From positions 146,985 through 210,984 of the forward strand of contig JANDJI010000006.1 of assembly GCA_024331125.1 (NCBI GenBank): a DNA stretch of 64,000 nucleotides, given 5' to 3'. Positions 51,732-60,860 of this stretch are shown here, piece by piece. The notes below the pieces were generated by a model, which did not search any database, was not told the DNA's origin, and worked only from the letters and a program-made list of their open reading frames with translations. Each line of letters starts with the position of its first letter. The stretch's first letter is position 1. The position numbers were made by a program, and so were the translations under genes. The stretch is from Nitrospira sp. Its GTDB lineage: Bacteria > Nitrospirota > Nitrospiria > Nitrospirales > Nitrospiraceae.

Positions 51732-52364
51732 TTAATGGGGAAGTTGATGAGAAGGAGCGCCGGCAAGACGTTTGGCGATGTCCGCGACCCGTTGCCCCAG
51801 CGCCTTGGCGTCGGCGAGTTCTTTTTTGTCGATGCCGGGACTGTCGCCTTCCGTCGTGGCAGAAGCGCCAAACGCTCCTCCACCGCTGACCACGATCATT
51901 TGATTGCCCAGCATGGCGGCAAGGATCGTGAGCATCGTAATCTCTTTGCCCCCGGAGACTTGTCCCCCCGTGGCAAAGGCGGCTCCGACTTTGTTCCTCA
52001 TTTTGAACTCGGGAAAGACACCGAACTTGAATTGCCAATCGTCGAAAAACGTTTTGACCTCTCCCGCCATATTGGACCAATAGACCGGCGAGCCGACGAT
52101 CACGGCATCTGACGACAACAGATCCTCCGCCGTCACCTGTCCCACACGTTTGAGCACGACCATGGTTCCCGCTACCGACTTGGCTCCCTCGGCCACCGCT
52201 TCCGCCATTCGCTCCGTATTGCCGGAGAGGGAGTGGTAGGCCACTAGAACTTTCACCGGCGGCGGAGCTTCGTCCGCCCATGACCGGTGCTCCAACACAC
52301 AGATCATTGTAAAGATGAAACCGATTGCCGCGGGGATTTGTCTGAGATTCATGACGGGCGCCAT
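51732..52364 (-). CDS. exported flavodoxin-fold (WrbA-like) protein
   Basis: 210 residues. Flavodoxin motifs are VLVAYHSLSGNTERMAEAVA (FMN phosphate loop), DAVIVGSPVYWSNMAGEVKT and GAAFATGGQVSGGKE, as in WrbA-type NAD(P)H:quinone oxidoreductases. Unusually it begins with a hydrophobic segment (about 10-28) and a plausible cleavage site (SWA-DE), suggesting export or membrane anchoring. The start could also be the ATG at 52352. A periplasmic flavodoxin would need a Tat or anchored route for FMN; the N-terminus has no clear twin Arg. Confidence 0.82.
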   Translation of the reverse strand: MAPVMNLRQIPAAIGFIFTMICVLEHRSWADEAPPPVKVLVAYHSLSGNTERMAEAVAEGAKSVAGTMVVLKRVGQVTAEDLLSSDAVIVGSPVYWSNMAGEVKTFFDDWQFKFGVFPEFKMRNKVGAAFATGGQVSGGKEITMLTILAAMLGNQMIVVSGGGAFGASATTEGDSPGIDKKELADAKALGQRVADIAKRLAGAPSHQLPH

Positions 52365-52397
52365 GCACTGAACAGGGCCGGGACTATCATCCGAGGA

Positions 52398-52583
52398 CTA
52401 ATACCGAAAGGTCTCTTCTTCCATGTGCTCTTCGACGGAGACCTCCGTCAACGAGCCCCTGTAGCTGCAACGGTGACACCGGATCCTCCACTCCTCGATC
52501 CATTTCTCCTGCACGTAGGACTGACGACAGGTAGGACAGACGAACACCCCTTTCTTATACAGCACGCGACGTTTTTCCTGCAT
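52398..52583 (-). CDS. small zinc-ribbon protein
   Basis: 61 residues. Two CxxC pairs (FVCPTCRQSY and RIRCHRCSYRG) 19 residues apart form a zinc ribbon. GAGGGAGCC precedes the ATG. No known family; it may be a nucleic-acid or protein-binding finger. It lies 33 nt upstream of the exported flavodoxin gene on the same strand. Confidence 0.65.
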   Translation of the reverse strand: MQEKRRVLYKKGVFVCPTCRQSYVQEKWIEEWRIRCHRCSYRGSLTEVSVEEHMEEETFRY

Positions 52584-52751
52584 GGGCTCCCTCGTTCACA
52601 CCCTCATCGAAGCAGGGTCCTTTCATGCGAAAGCATGGCACAGCCCTTGAGGCAATTGCAAGGATAGCGCGCCATGCACGGCACCCTCTCTTTCCCTTTC
52701 TCAATGGAGGATTTCTTGACTCGGTACGGCCCGGCCGCATAGGATGACCGC

Positions 52752-53222
52752 ATGCAATCTATCGGCGTCCCGATCGGTCTCACTATCGCCCTGCTGACCG
52801 GCTTTGTCTTGGCGGGCCTCCCTGCGTCCGCCGCCGATGGCCGGCTGATTCCCATTAAAACGCCGGCCGGCGTCGTCGTGCAGGCCGAAATCGCCGACAC
52901 CCCCCTCAAACGCGCCATGGGTCTTATGTATCGTGATCATCTGGACAAGAACCGCGGCATGTTGTTTCTCTTCGGCCAACCTCAGGCCTGGGGTTTTTGG
53001 ATGAAAAACACCAAAATCCCGCTCGACATGATCTGGATGGACGCCAAAAAGCGAGTCGTTCACGTTGAGCGACACGTTCCCATTTGCACGAAGACCGATG
53101 ATTCCTGCCCGCTCTACAAACCAAACAGCGAAGACGCGATGTACGTGCTGGAGCTCGCCGCCGGCGCCGCCGAGGAATACAAAATCGAGAAGGACTCAAG
53201 ACTGGAATTTAAAATCCCGTAG
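52752..53222 (+). CDS. DUF192 family exported protein
   Basis: 156 residues: a signal peptide (about 1-28, ending ASAADG) and the DUF192 domain with ADTPLKRAMGLMYRDHLDKN, RGMLFLFGQPQAWGFWMKNT and PLDMIWMDAKKRVVHVE. The domain is a small beta barrel of unknown function, found widely in diderm bacteria and archaea. It converges with the rel gene. Confidence 0.92.
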   Translation: MQSIGVPIGLTIALLTGFVLAGLPASAADGRLIPIKTPAGVVVQAEIADTPLKRAMGLMYRDHLDKNRGMLFLFGQPQAWGFWMKNTKIPLDMIWMDAKKRVVHVERHVPICTKTDDSCPLYKPNSEDAMYVLELAAGAAEEYKIEKDSRLEFKIP

Positions 53223-53322
53223 CCGGGAAAACGCCGTTCCAAGCAGAATCAAGGTGCGACGGAGGGACCGGAAGACACCGTTCTTTCCCACTACGTCACT
53301 CTTGCCGTCGCGCGGCATGCCG

Positions 53323-55500
53323 TCAAGACTTCTCCTGCCAAGATCTCACGCGTCGCGCCGTAATCACGCCGTCCACCCGTTCGATGGCTCTTAAGACGCG
53401 GCTCAAATGAGCGGTGTCGGTAACCTCCACCACGAAATTCAACTCCGCCTTGCGGTCTTCTCGCGTGATGATTTCGGCTCGACTGATGTTAGCCTGGCCT
53501 TCGGCGATGGCCGAGGAGACGTTGGCCAACACACCGGGCTTGTCCTCGGTAATCACGGCCACCTTCACGGGATGCTGAGCCGGTTCCGTGACATCCCATT
53601 CGACATCCACCAACCGCTCTCGATCGTAATCCAACGCGCCCAGATTCGGGCAATCGACGGCATGGATCGTAAGGCCGCGTCCTCTGGTGACATAACCGAG
53701 AATTTTATCGCCGGGAACGGGGTTGCAGCAGCGGGACAGTTGCATCAAGAGATCCCGCGCGCCTTTCACCTGAATCGCTTTCGCCCCACCCCTGCTTTCT
53801 GGAAGTTTCACAGGGGTCGGAGGCTCAGGAATCGCAACGCCCGAGATCGTCGGAGCCGCCAGTTTGCCGACGATCTGGGCCGCCGCCACGCGCCCGAACC
53901 CGACGGCCGTCGCCAACTCATCGACCGTTTCATACCCCTCGCGCCGTGCGGCTTCAAGCAATTGATCCGACTTCAACATTTGGGCGGGAGCCAGTCCATG
54001 GCGGCGGAATTCCGCTTCCAGCAACCGCCGTCCGATTTCCACGCTTCGTTTCTGCTCCTCGACCTTGATCCAATGTTTGATCTTGGTTTTGGCTCTCGAC
54101 GTCCGGACGAACTTGAGCCAATCTTTGTGCGGAGTCTGGGTGGGAGACGTCAGAATCTCGATGGTGTCGCCGCTTTCCAACTCGTGCCGCAGCGGTACGA
54201 TCTTGCCGTTGATTTTGGCCCCGACGCAATGATCGCCCACTTCGGTGTGAATCGCATAGGCGAAATCGATCGGCGTCGATCCCTTGGGCAATTCCTTCAC
54301 GGCTCCCTTGGGCGTAAAGACGTAGATCACGTCGTGGAACAATTCGAGCTTGACCGAATCCATAAACTGCCGATTGTCCGGCAAATCTTTTTGCCATTCG
54401 ACGAATTGTCTCAACCATCCGAAGGTTTTGCTGTCTTTCTCGTCGATCCTCCCCTGCTCCTTGTACTTCCAATGGGCGGCGATTCCGTATTCTGCGACGC
54501 GATGCATTTCCTCCGTGCGAATTTGAAATTCCACATGCTCGCCCTTCGGCCCCACGACGGTCGTATGGAGCGATTGATAGAGGTTGGATTTGGGAATCGC
54601 GATGTAATCTTTGAATCGGCCCGGCAGCGGCCGCCAGAGAGAATGAATCACCCCGAGAAGCGCATAGCAATTCATCTTCGAGTCGGTAATGATTCGCAGC
54701 GCGGTCAAATCGTACACCTCTTCGAACGAAATCGACTGTTTCTTCATCTTCTGGTAAATGCCGTAAAGATGTTTGGGGCGGCCGTAGACCGTTCCGATCA
54801 ATCCGTTTTCCGCCATCGCCTTTTTGACGAGCTCGATGACTTCTTGAATATAGATCTGCCGATCCTCATCCCGCTTCGCTACGCTGACGCGCAACGTCTC
54901 ATAGACGTCCGGCTTCAGGTGCTTGAGACACAGATCCTCGAGCTCGTTTTTGATCCATCCGATCCCGATGCGATTGGCCAGCGGCGCGTAGATCTCCAAC
55001 GTTTCCTCGGCGATTTCCATGCGTTTTTTTTCGCTCAGATGCTCGAGCGTCCGCATGTTGTGCAGCCGATCCGCCAGCTTGATGATCACGACGCGGATAT
55101 CATCCGCCATCGAGAGTACCATTTTGCGGAAGTTTTCGGCCTGCTTTTCCTCTGAACTCCGAAACGTGATCTTCCCGATTTTAGTCACCCCTTCGACCAA
55201 CCGCACCACATCCTTGCCGAACAGCCGCTCCAGCTCCTCGGGCATGGCAACGGTATCTTCCAAGGTATCGTGCAGCAGGCCAGCGACCACTGTCGTCACG
55301 TCGGTCTTCAACAGGCTCAATATCCCCGCCACGGCCACCGGATGTTGTACGTACGGCTCGCCGGAACGCCGCCTCTGACCTTCATGAGCTTTGGCGGAAA
55401 ACTCGTAGGCCTTGCGGATCAGATCGAGATTCGCCTCCGGTTGATAATTCCGGACGCGCGCGATCACTTGATCGACATCTGTGACCGTTTCGTACACCAT
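53323..55500 (-). CDS. rel: RelA/SpoT-family (p)ppGpp synthetase/hydrolase
   Basis: 725 residues: HD hydrolase domain (about 40-190, VAGLLHDTLEDT, KLADRLHNMRTL), synthetase domain (about 235-370, DLTALRIITDSKMNCYALLG, YQSLHTTVVGPKGEHVEFQI), TGS (VFTPKGAVKELPKGSTPIDF), then helical and C-terminal ACT domains (VAVITEDKPGVLANVSSAIA). HD residues are intact, so it should both make and degrade the alarmone of the stringent response. It lies 6 nt after recJ. Confidence 0.94.
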   Translation of the reverse strand: MVYETVTDVDQVIARVRNYQPEANLDLIRKAYEFSAKAHEGQRRRSGEPYVQHPVAVAGILSLLKTDVTTVVAGLLHDTLEDTVAMPEELERLFGKDVVRLVEGVTKIGKITFRSSEEKQAENFRKMVLSMADDIRVVIIKLADRLHNMRTLEHLSEKKRMEIAEETLEIYAPLANRIGIGWIKNELEDLCLKHLKPDVYETLRVSVAKRDEDRQIYIQEVIELVKKAMAENGLIGTVYGRPKHLYGIYQKMKKQSISFEEVYDLTALRIITDSKMNCYALLGVIHSLWRPLPGRFKDYIAIPKSNLYQSLHTTVVGPKGEHVEFQIRTEEMHRVAEYGIAAHWKYKEQGRIDEKDSKTFGWLRQFVEWQKDLPDNRQFMDSVKLELFHDVIYVFTPKGAVKELPKGSTPIDFAYAIHTEVGDHCVGAKINGKIVPLRHELESGDTIEILTSPTQTPHKDWLKFVRTSRAKTKIKHWIKVEEQKRSVEIGRRLLEAEFRRHGLAPAQMLKSDQLLEAARREGYETVDELATAVGFGRVAAAQIVGKLAAPTISGVAIPEPPTPVKLPESRGGAKAIQVKGARDLLMQLSRCCNPVPGDKILGYVTRGRGLTIHAVDCPNLGALDYDRERLVDVEWDVTEPAQHPVKVAVITEDKPGVLANVSSAIAEGQANISRAEIITREDRKAELNFVVEVTDTAHLSRVLRAIERVDGVITARRVRSWQEKS

Positions 55501-55506
55501 GGCGCG

Positions 55507-57204
55507 CTATGCCCCATCGGACGGCCGTATATCGCGGATCCGCAACTGAATCCGGTCATACCCGTTCCAGCGATTCAACTCCGGCGTGAACGCCACGTCT
55601 ACAAGATCCTTCAGGGACACCCCCTGAGTTTCCAGAGATTTCATCCCGAATCCGATTCCATCGAACGGCGGCGATCCCTCTTGGCGCAGCGTCATCTTCA
55701 GATGTTTCTCTCCCACCACTCGAGCGTTCGTAATTTCGAGCCGTCTTCCGGCAAACATCGGTTCAGGATTGCCGGCTCCGAACGGATGCAATGAACCGAT
55801 CTCTTGGAGCAACCGATAGGTCACCTCGTTCAGCCGCACCTCGGAGTCGAGATGCAGCGTCGGAACGCTGCGCGCGGCTTGCGCCCACCGGCCCGCCACC
55901 GCCGCAAATCGCCCGGCGAATTCCGACAATCGGCTCTCATGCACCGTCACTCCCGCCGCACTGGGATGTCCGCCGAACGCCAGGAGCAGATCACGGCAAG
56001 AGGCCAACCCTTGATACAGATCGAATCCGGGGATGGTGCGGGCCGACCCCTTGCCGATCCCCCGCCCGTCGAGGGCGATCACGACGGCCGGTCTATGAAA
56101 CCGTTCCACGAGACGAGACGCAACGATGCCCACCACTCCCATGTGCCACTCCCGAGAAGCCACAACGATCGCATCGGGCGGCTCGCCCGCTTCCACCGCG
56201 GCTGTGGCGTCCCGCATGATCTCCGACTCCAGCCTCTGGCGGAGTCGATTCAATTGATCAAGCTCCTCGGCCAGCCGCTTCGCCTCCGCTTCGGACTCCG
56301 TGGTCAATAGCCGAACCCCCTTCAGGCCTTCATCCAACCGCCCGGCCGCATTCAATCGCGGCGCCAGCTTGAACGCAATCGCATCCGCCGTGCAGTCGTT
56401 CGCCAGACCGGACACCAGTTTCAACGCCCGGATTCCGCAGCGCGCCCCACGGGACAGTTGTGCCAATCCCTCGCGCACAAAGACGCGATTCTCGTCCTGC
56501 AACGGAACGACGTCGGCGATGGTCGAAAGCGCCACCAAGTCCAGAAGCACGTCCGTCGGCACCTCCCCGCTTCCGTAGCGGGCTTCGTACGCGCACGCCA
56601 CCTTGTAGGCCAACCCGCCCGAACACAGTCCCTGAAACGGATATCGCGCGTCGCGACGGTGCGGGTTCATCACCGCCACGGCTGGAGGCAACTCCCCGTC
56701 CGTCTGATGATGATCCGTCACAATGACGTCGAGCCCCAATTGATTCGCCAACGCGATTTCACGATGCGACGCCGTGCCACAGTCCGACGTCACGAGCAAC
56801 GTCACCCCTTCACTCGCCAACCGTCGCACCGCCCCCTCATTGAGACCGTATCCTTCCCGAATACGATGAGGCACATAAGCAGAGACATCGGCCCCAAGCC
56901 CTTGAAAAAACGAGAGATAAATTCCTGTCGCCGACATGCCGTCGACGTCGTAATCACCATAAAAACATACCCGCTCGCCGTTGACCATGGCCTGATGAAG
57001 GCGATCAACGGCTCTCTCCATGTCCGGAATCAAAAAGGGATCATGGACGATGCCGGGAGACATCCAGGCGGCGGCCTCGTCCAACGTCGTGACGCCTCGA
57101 GCCAACAACAGCGAAGCCGTCGCCGAGGAAATCGCCAGAGCCTGGGCCAAGGCCTCCCGGCGGGTGAGATCAATATCGCGAAAGACCCAGAGTTTGGACC
57201 CCAT
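55507..57204 (-). CDS. recJ: single-stranded-DNA-specific exonuclease RecJ
   Basis: About 565 residues. CFYGDYDVDGMSATGIYLSF (motif I), SDCGTASHREI, VIVTDHHQTDGELP (DHH), and a DHHA1 domain with VASREWHMGVVGIVASRLVE and FGGHPSAAGVTV define RecJ, a 5'-3' exonuclease in recombination and mismatch repair. The ATG at 57204 places MGSKLWVF at the start; a codon at 57222 is open upstream. It leads into rel with a 6-nt gap. Confidence 0.93.
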   Translation of the reverse strand: MGSKLWVFRDIDLTRREALAQALAISSATASLLLARGVTTLDEAAAWMSPGIVHDPFLIPDMERAVDRLHQAMVNGERVCFYGDYDVDGMSATGIYLSFFQGLGADVSAYVPHRIREGYGLNEGAVRRLASEGVTLLVTSDCGTASHREIALANQLGLDVIVTDHHQTDGELPPAVAVMNPHRRDARYPFQGLCSGGLAYKVACAYEARYGSGEVPTDVLLDLVALSTIADVVPLQDENRVFVREGLAQLSRGARCGIRALKLVSGLANDCTADAIAFKLAPRLNAAGRLDEGLKGVRLLTTESEAEAKRLAEELDQLNRLRQRLESEIMRDATAAVEAGEPPDAIVVASREWHMGVVGIVASRLVERFHRPAVVIALDGRGIGKGSARTIPGFDLYQGLASCRDLLLAFGGHPSAAGVTVHESRLSEFAGRFAAVAGRWAQAARSVPTLHLDSEVRLNEVTYRLLQEIGSLHPFGAGNPEPMFAGRRLEITNARVVGEKHLKMTLRQEGSPPFDGIGFGMKSLETQGVSLKDLVDVAFTPELNRWNGYDRIQLRIRDIRPSDGA

Positions 57205-57448
57205 ACCTACCTTGCCTCTCACCGGACCGTGTCGAGCAGAGAAGGCTCCGCGTCGTCATTCCAAACGAGCGGGAACAAACGGATCGTAATGACTCCCCCT
57301 CCCTTTGTCAAACCGACACGCCGACGCAACTGTTTGCAAATGTTTGATGAACCGGAAGAAATCTGGAGATTATGGAACAGGAAAGAAGCGCGGCAAGGCG
57401 AGAATCGACACCGGATGGCAAGAAGGGGAAATGGAACCCCTTCGGGTA
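57205..57448. other. pup-recJ intergenic region with hairpin
   Basis: 244 nt without a gene. GAAGGGG and CCCCTTC (57422-57443) form a 7-bp stem six nt past the pup stop on the minus strand. Only TT follows, so it is a weak terminator candidate for the pup transcript. The rest of the interval probably carries the recJ promoter; I see no clear hexamers. Confidence 0.45.
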
Positions 57449-57646
57449 CTATTCCCCTCCTTTTTGAACGTAGTTCTTCACGAATTCTTCGGCGTTCTTC
57501 TCGAGCACGTCGTCGATTTCATCGACGAGCTTGTCGATATCTTCTTTCAGCTTTTTCCCCGTCTCAATGACCTTGGGATTCGCTTTGACTTCTTCCTTGG
57601 CCTGGGGCTCGCGCTTGGGTTCTTGCTTGCGCTCTTGTTTTTCCAT
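57449..57646 (-). CDS. pup: prokaryotic ubiquitin-like protein Pup
   Basis: 65 residues, the size of Pup. The C-terminal half (KLVDEIDDVLEKNAEEFV, then KNYVQKGGE) aligns closely with mycobacterial Pup (LLDEIDDVLEENAEDFV, YVQKGGQ), including the coiled-coil segment read by ARC and the Gly-Gly before the conjugated residue. The N-terminal half is Lys/Glu/Gln-rich and disordered. It ends in Glu, the ligation-ready form. GGAGGTG precedes the ATG. It is not beside prcB but about 50 kb away, between hppA and recJ. Small size and low complexity make it easy to miss in automatic annotation. Confidence 0.95.
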   Translation of the reverse strand: MEKQERKQEPKREPQAKEEVKANPKVIETGKKLKEDIDKLVDEIDDVLEKNAEEFVKNYVQKGGE

Positions 57647-57748
57647 TCGAGCACCTCCGCGGAGAAACCGACCCGGCTGATTCTCTCACACCGGCCTCTG
57701 CTGTCACCTTACTCCAGGACCGGCACCCCGTCAAGCTCACGGACGAAC

Positions 57749-57887
57749 CGTCTCTCTCTTGCTCTTGCGCATCGCGAAGCGTCGTTCGTCCTTCGCGCGC
57801 CGAGACCGTCGTCTCAAGTTCCCGCTTCCATTCAACGTGGAACTCGAACGCATGAGACGAACGACGCTTCGCGAGGAGCGAGAGACG
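57749..57887. repeat. 139-nt imperfect inverted repeat between hppA and pup
   Basis: A perfect 18-bp inverted repeat has arms CGCGAAGCGTCGTTCGTC (57773-57790) and its complement (57856-57873). Outer arms CGTCTCTC/GAGAGACG (57749-57756 and 57880-57887) and inner stems GAGAC/GTCTC and AGTTCC/GGAACT extend it into one long fold. It lies just past the hppA stop. It may be a REP/MITE-like mobile repeat or a structured hppA 3' end. Confidence 0.7.
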
Positions 57888-57895
57888 ACCGCGGG

Positions 57896-59953
57896 CTATC
57901 GAACGATCAAGGATACGATCAAGAGCGCGACGATGTTGATCACCTTGATCATGGGATTGACCGCCGGTCCAGCCGTGTCCTTGTACGGATCACCGACCGT
58001 GTCGCCGGTGACGGCCGCTTTATGCGTGTCGGTTCCCTTCAATCCCTGCTCCTCGATAAACTTTTTGGCGTTGTCCCAGGCGCCGCCGCCGCTGGTCATG
58101 GAAATGGCCACGAACAGCCCTGTCACGATGCTTCCGACCAGGACCCCTCCCAAGGCTTGAGGGCCGAGAATCAGTCCCACCAGGATCGGCGACATAACAG
58201 GGATCAAGCCGGGGATCATCATCTTCTGAATAGCCGCTTGCGTGACGATATCCACACAGGTGCCATACTCCGGCTTGCCGGTCCCTTCCATAATGCCCTT
58301 GATCGTCCGGAATTGCCGGCGCACCTCTTCCACGATCAACCCGCCGGCCTGCCCGACCGCTTTCATACAGAGCGCCCCGAAAATGTACGGCAACATCCCG
58401 CCGATGAACAACCCGACCAAGACGTTGGGGTTCGAAAGATCGAACGCGGTCATCGCGGAATTATGCGCCGTCACCTCGCGCGCGTACTCGGCGAACAGAA
58501 CCACGGCCGCCAACCCCGCGGAGCCGATCGCGTACCCCTTGGTCACGGCCTTGGTCGTGTTCCCGACCGCATCGAGCGGATCGGTGATGTCGCGGACCGC
58601 TTTCCCCAAGTGCGACATTTCGGCAATGCCGCCCGCGTTATCGGTGATCGGCCCGAACGCATCGATCGCCACCACGATGCCCGCCATCGACAACATGGAG
58701 ACCGCCGCCACCGCCACGCCGTACAAGCCGCCGGACTCCCCTCCGCCGCAGATCCAGTAGCTCCCCAAAATGGCCGCCGCGATGATGACGACCGGCGCCG
58801 CCGTCGACTGCATGCCGACCGCCAACCCCGCGATGATGTTCGTCGCGTGGCCGGTTTCACTGGCCTTGGCGATGTACTTGACCGGCTCGTAGCTTTTCGA
58901 GGTGTAGTAGTCGGTGATGAAGACCAACGCCAGCGTCACGATCAACCCAAGCAACGCCGCCACGTAGTAACTGACGCCGCTGGCCCCGCCGACGCCGTCC
59001 ATGATGTGCGACGTGATCGGGAAGAACGCGACAGCCGCGATTCCCCCCGCCACGAAAAGCCCCTTGTACAAAGCCGGCATGATGTCGCCGCCGGGGCTGA
59101 CTTTGACGAAGAGAATGCCGATGATGGTCGCGAAGATCGTGACGCCGCCCAACGCCAACGGATACAATATAGGCGCGGTGGCCCCCTTGAACATGGTAAA
59201 CGCCAAGACCATCGCCGCCACCGTCGTGACCGCGTAGGTCTCAAACAGGTCTGCCGCCATGCCGGCGCAGTCGCCGACGTTGTCGCCGACGTTGTCTGCG
59301 ATCACCGCCGGATTGCGCGGGTCGTCTTCCGGAATGCCGGCTTCCACTTTACCGACCAGATCCGCTCCGACGTCCGCCGCCTTGGTGTAGATACCGCCGC
59401 CGACTCGGGCGAACACGGAAATCAAACTGCCGCCGAATCCCAGACTCAGCAGGGCATGGATGGCCTTCTCTTGTCCCGCGATCGATTGCGCGATCGTATA
59501 AAAGCCGGTGATCGCCAACAAGCCCAGGCCGATCAACAACAGCCCGGTGACGGCTCCTCCCCGAAACGCGACCGTTAACGCGGCGTTTAATCCGTCGTGA
59601 GCCGCCTGCGCCGTCCTTACGTTCGCTCGAACGGCGATGATCATGCCCACGTAGCCGGCAATGGCCGATGCGCCGGCCCCCACCAAAAACCCGACCGCCG
59701 TCAGCAAGCCGAATTTGTCGGACACCGCCCCCGCCGCCGCCAACACGATAAAGAGCACGGTCGCAACGACCCCGATGGTCTTATACTGCCGGTTCATGTA
59801 GGCGCCGGCTCCTTCCTGAATCGCCTTGGCAATCTCCTGCATCTTGGCGTTGCCGGCATCCAGTTTGAACACCCACATGGCCAGATACAGGCCGTAGCCG
59901 ATACCGGCCACTGCGGCAATCAATGCAAACGTCACAATTGCTGAATCACTCAC
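57896..59953 (-). CDS. hppA: membrane-bound proton-translocating pyrophosphatase
   Basis: 685 residues with about 16 transmembrane helices. [20 protein letters not shown] and [20 protein letters not shown] carry the substrate-binding Lys and Asp residues, and the C-terminal [20 protein letters not shown] is conserved. The segment [16 protein letters not shown] has Lys where potassium-dependent enzymes have Ala, pointing to the potassium-independent proton-pumping class. It conserves energy from pyrophosphate released in biosynthesis, useful to a chemolithoautotroph. Confidence 0.95.
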   Translation of the reverse strand: MSDSAIVTFALIAAVAGIGYGLYLAMWVFKLDAGNAKMQEIAKAIQEGAGAYMNRQYKTIGVVATVLFIVLAAAGAVSDKFGLLTAVGFLVGAGASAIAGYVGMIIAVRANVRTAQAAHDGLNAALTVAFRGGAVTGLLLIGLGLLAITGFYTIAQSIAGQEKAIHALLSLGFGGSLISVFARVGGGIYTKAADVGADLVGKVEAGIPEDDPRNPAVIADNVGDNVGDCAGMAADLFETYAVTTVAAMVLAFTMFKGATAPILYPLALGGVTIFATIIGILFVKVSPGGDIMPALYKGLFVAGGIAAVAFFPITSHIMDGVGGASGVSYYVAALLGLIVTLALVFITDYYTSKSYEPVKYIAKASETGHATNIIAGLAVGMQSTAAPVVIIAAAILGSYWICGGGESGGLYGVAVAAVSMLSMAGIVVAIDAFGPITDNAGGIAEMSHLGKAVRDITDPLDAVGNTTKAVTKGYAIGSAGLAAVVLFAEYAREVTAHNSAMTAFDLSNPNVLVGLFIGGMLPYIFGALCMKAVGQAGGLIVEEVRRQFRTIKGIMEGTGKPEYGTCVDIVTQAAIQKMMIPGLIPVMSPILVGLILGPQALGGVLVGSIVTGLFVAISMTSGGGAWDNAKKFIEEQGLKGTDTHKAAVTGDTVGDPYKDTAGPAVNPMIKVINIVALLIVSLIVR

Positions 59954-60428
59954 GGGATTTCCTCCTGGTGGATAAACATGCCTCTTATGTCACACGGCTC
60001 CCCTGGCTTCAACCCATCGAAAGTACATAAAGCGAGTGGGGAAACCGTCGGACCAATCGCAGGAGCAGCGAGAGGCTAACTGCCTGAAAAGCCGCGGTAT
60101 TGTATACAGCTCCCGGAGACGGTGCAAGCCAAAGTTTGCCCCTTTGTATTGAGGCGTGCGCCTTTAGTAGCCAATTCTCCGTAACCGGTGGGAGAAACTT
60201 GGAGCGACTTGGCGAAAACCCATCGCCGGAACCGCCAGCTCACATACAGAACTTCATGCTCGAATCCATAATCATAGGGGGCTGCTTGCCTCGTCAGAAC
60301 CCGCAGCATAGCCAATGACCACAGATTTAGGATGTGTTTGTGGATGATAAGAGCCACCGCCAGACGACATTTGCGGGAAGTCTCGCGCTATGGTCGCCGC
60401 CCGAATGGTCTACTCGTCAATTCGAGCG
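59954..60428. other. hppA upstream region; weak frame of doubtful status
   Basis: 475 nt. The proximal part must hold the hppA promoter, though no clear hexamers were found. A 93-codon minus-strand frame with GTG start (60076-60357) shows no domain, no ribosome-binding site of note and an odd composition; I do not call it a gene. Confidence 0.4.
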
Positions 60429-60860
60429 TTACAGGCTTGGCGTGGTGAAATCATCCGGAGACAAGAGAGCCCGAAGTTCTTGAAAACGTTTGAGGGATTC
60501 GCACTTTCGGCAGAAGGTGGAAAAAAAGGCAACGGCCAGCTGATCGTCTCCTGCGATGAGTTCCCGGAGACTTTTCTCCCCCTCCTGTTGTTCCGCTCCT
60601 TCCTTTTGTTCCGGTTGCTCTGCCGGGAAGCTGAGGAACTCCGCCATCCCGATCTGAAACGCTTCGGAAAGCTTCGCGAGGTTGATAAGCGACACATTGC
60701 GTTCTCCTCGCTCGATACCGCCGACATAGGTTGGATGAAGCGACGCCCGCTCGCCCAATTCTTCCTGAGACCACCCCCGTGCCTTCCGTAGCGCTCGCAC
60801 TCGACGCCCCAATCGAGTCTGGATATCCTTCACGCTCTTCACGCCCTTCATATCTTTCAC
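60429..60860 (-). CDS. XRE-family transcriptional regulator
   Basis: 143 residues. A helix-turn-helix of the XRE/Cro type occupies about 15-70 (LGRRVRALRKARGWSQEELG, ERASLHPTYVGGIERGERN, VSLINLAKLSEAFQIGMAEF). It is followed by a Glu/Gln-rich linker and a helical C-terminus with FCRKCESLKRFQEL, possibly a ligand or dimerisation part. Similar proteins control restriction-modification or stress genes; nothing adjacent shows its targets. The start may be the ATG at 60860 or the next Met at 60851. Confidence 0.85.
   Translation of the reverse strand: MKDMKGVKSVKDIQTRLGRRVRALRKARGWSQEELGERASLHPTYVGGIERGERNVSLINLAKLSEAFQIGMAEFLSFPAEQPEQKEGAEQQEGEKSLRELIAGDDQLAVAFFSTFCRKCESLKRFQELRALLSPDDFTTPSL

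Noticed and set aside
57305..59578. 757-codon plus-strand frame opposite hppA and pup
   Set aside because: Its composition (Arg, Asp and His runs) is that of an antisense shadow of the GC-rich hppA gene, and it has no domain.
60076..60357. 93-codon minus-strand frame upstream of hppA
   Set aside because: GTG start without a good ribosome-binding site, no domain and no neighbour support.
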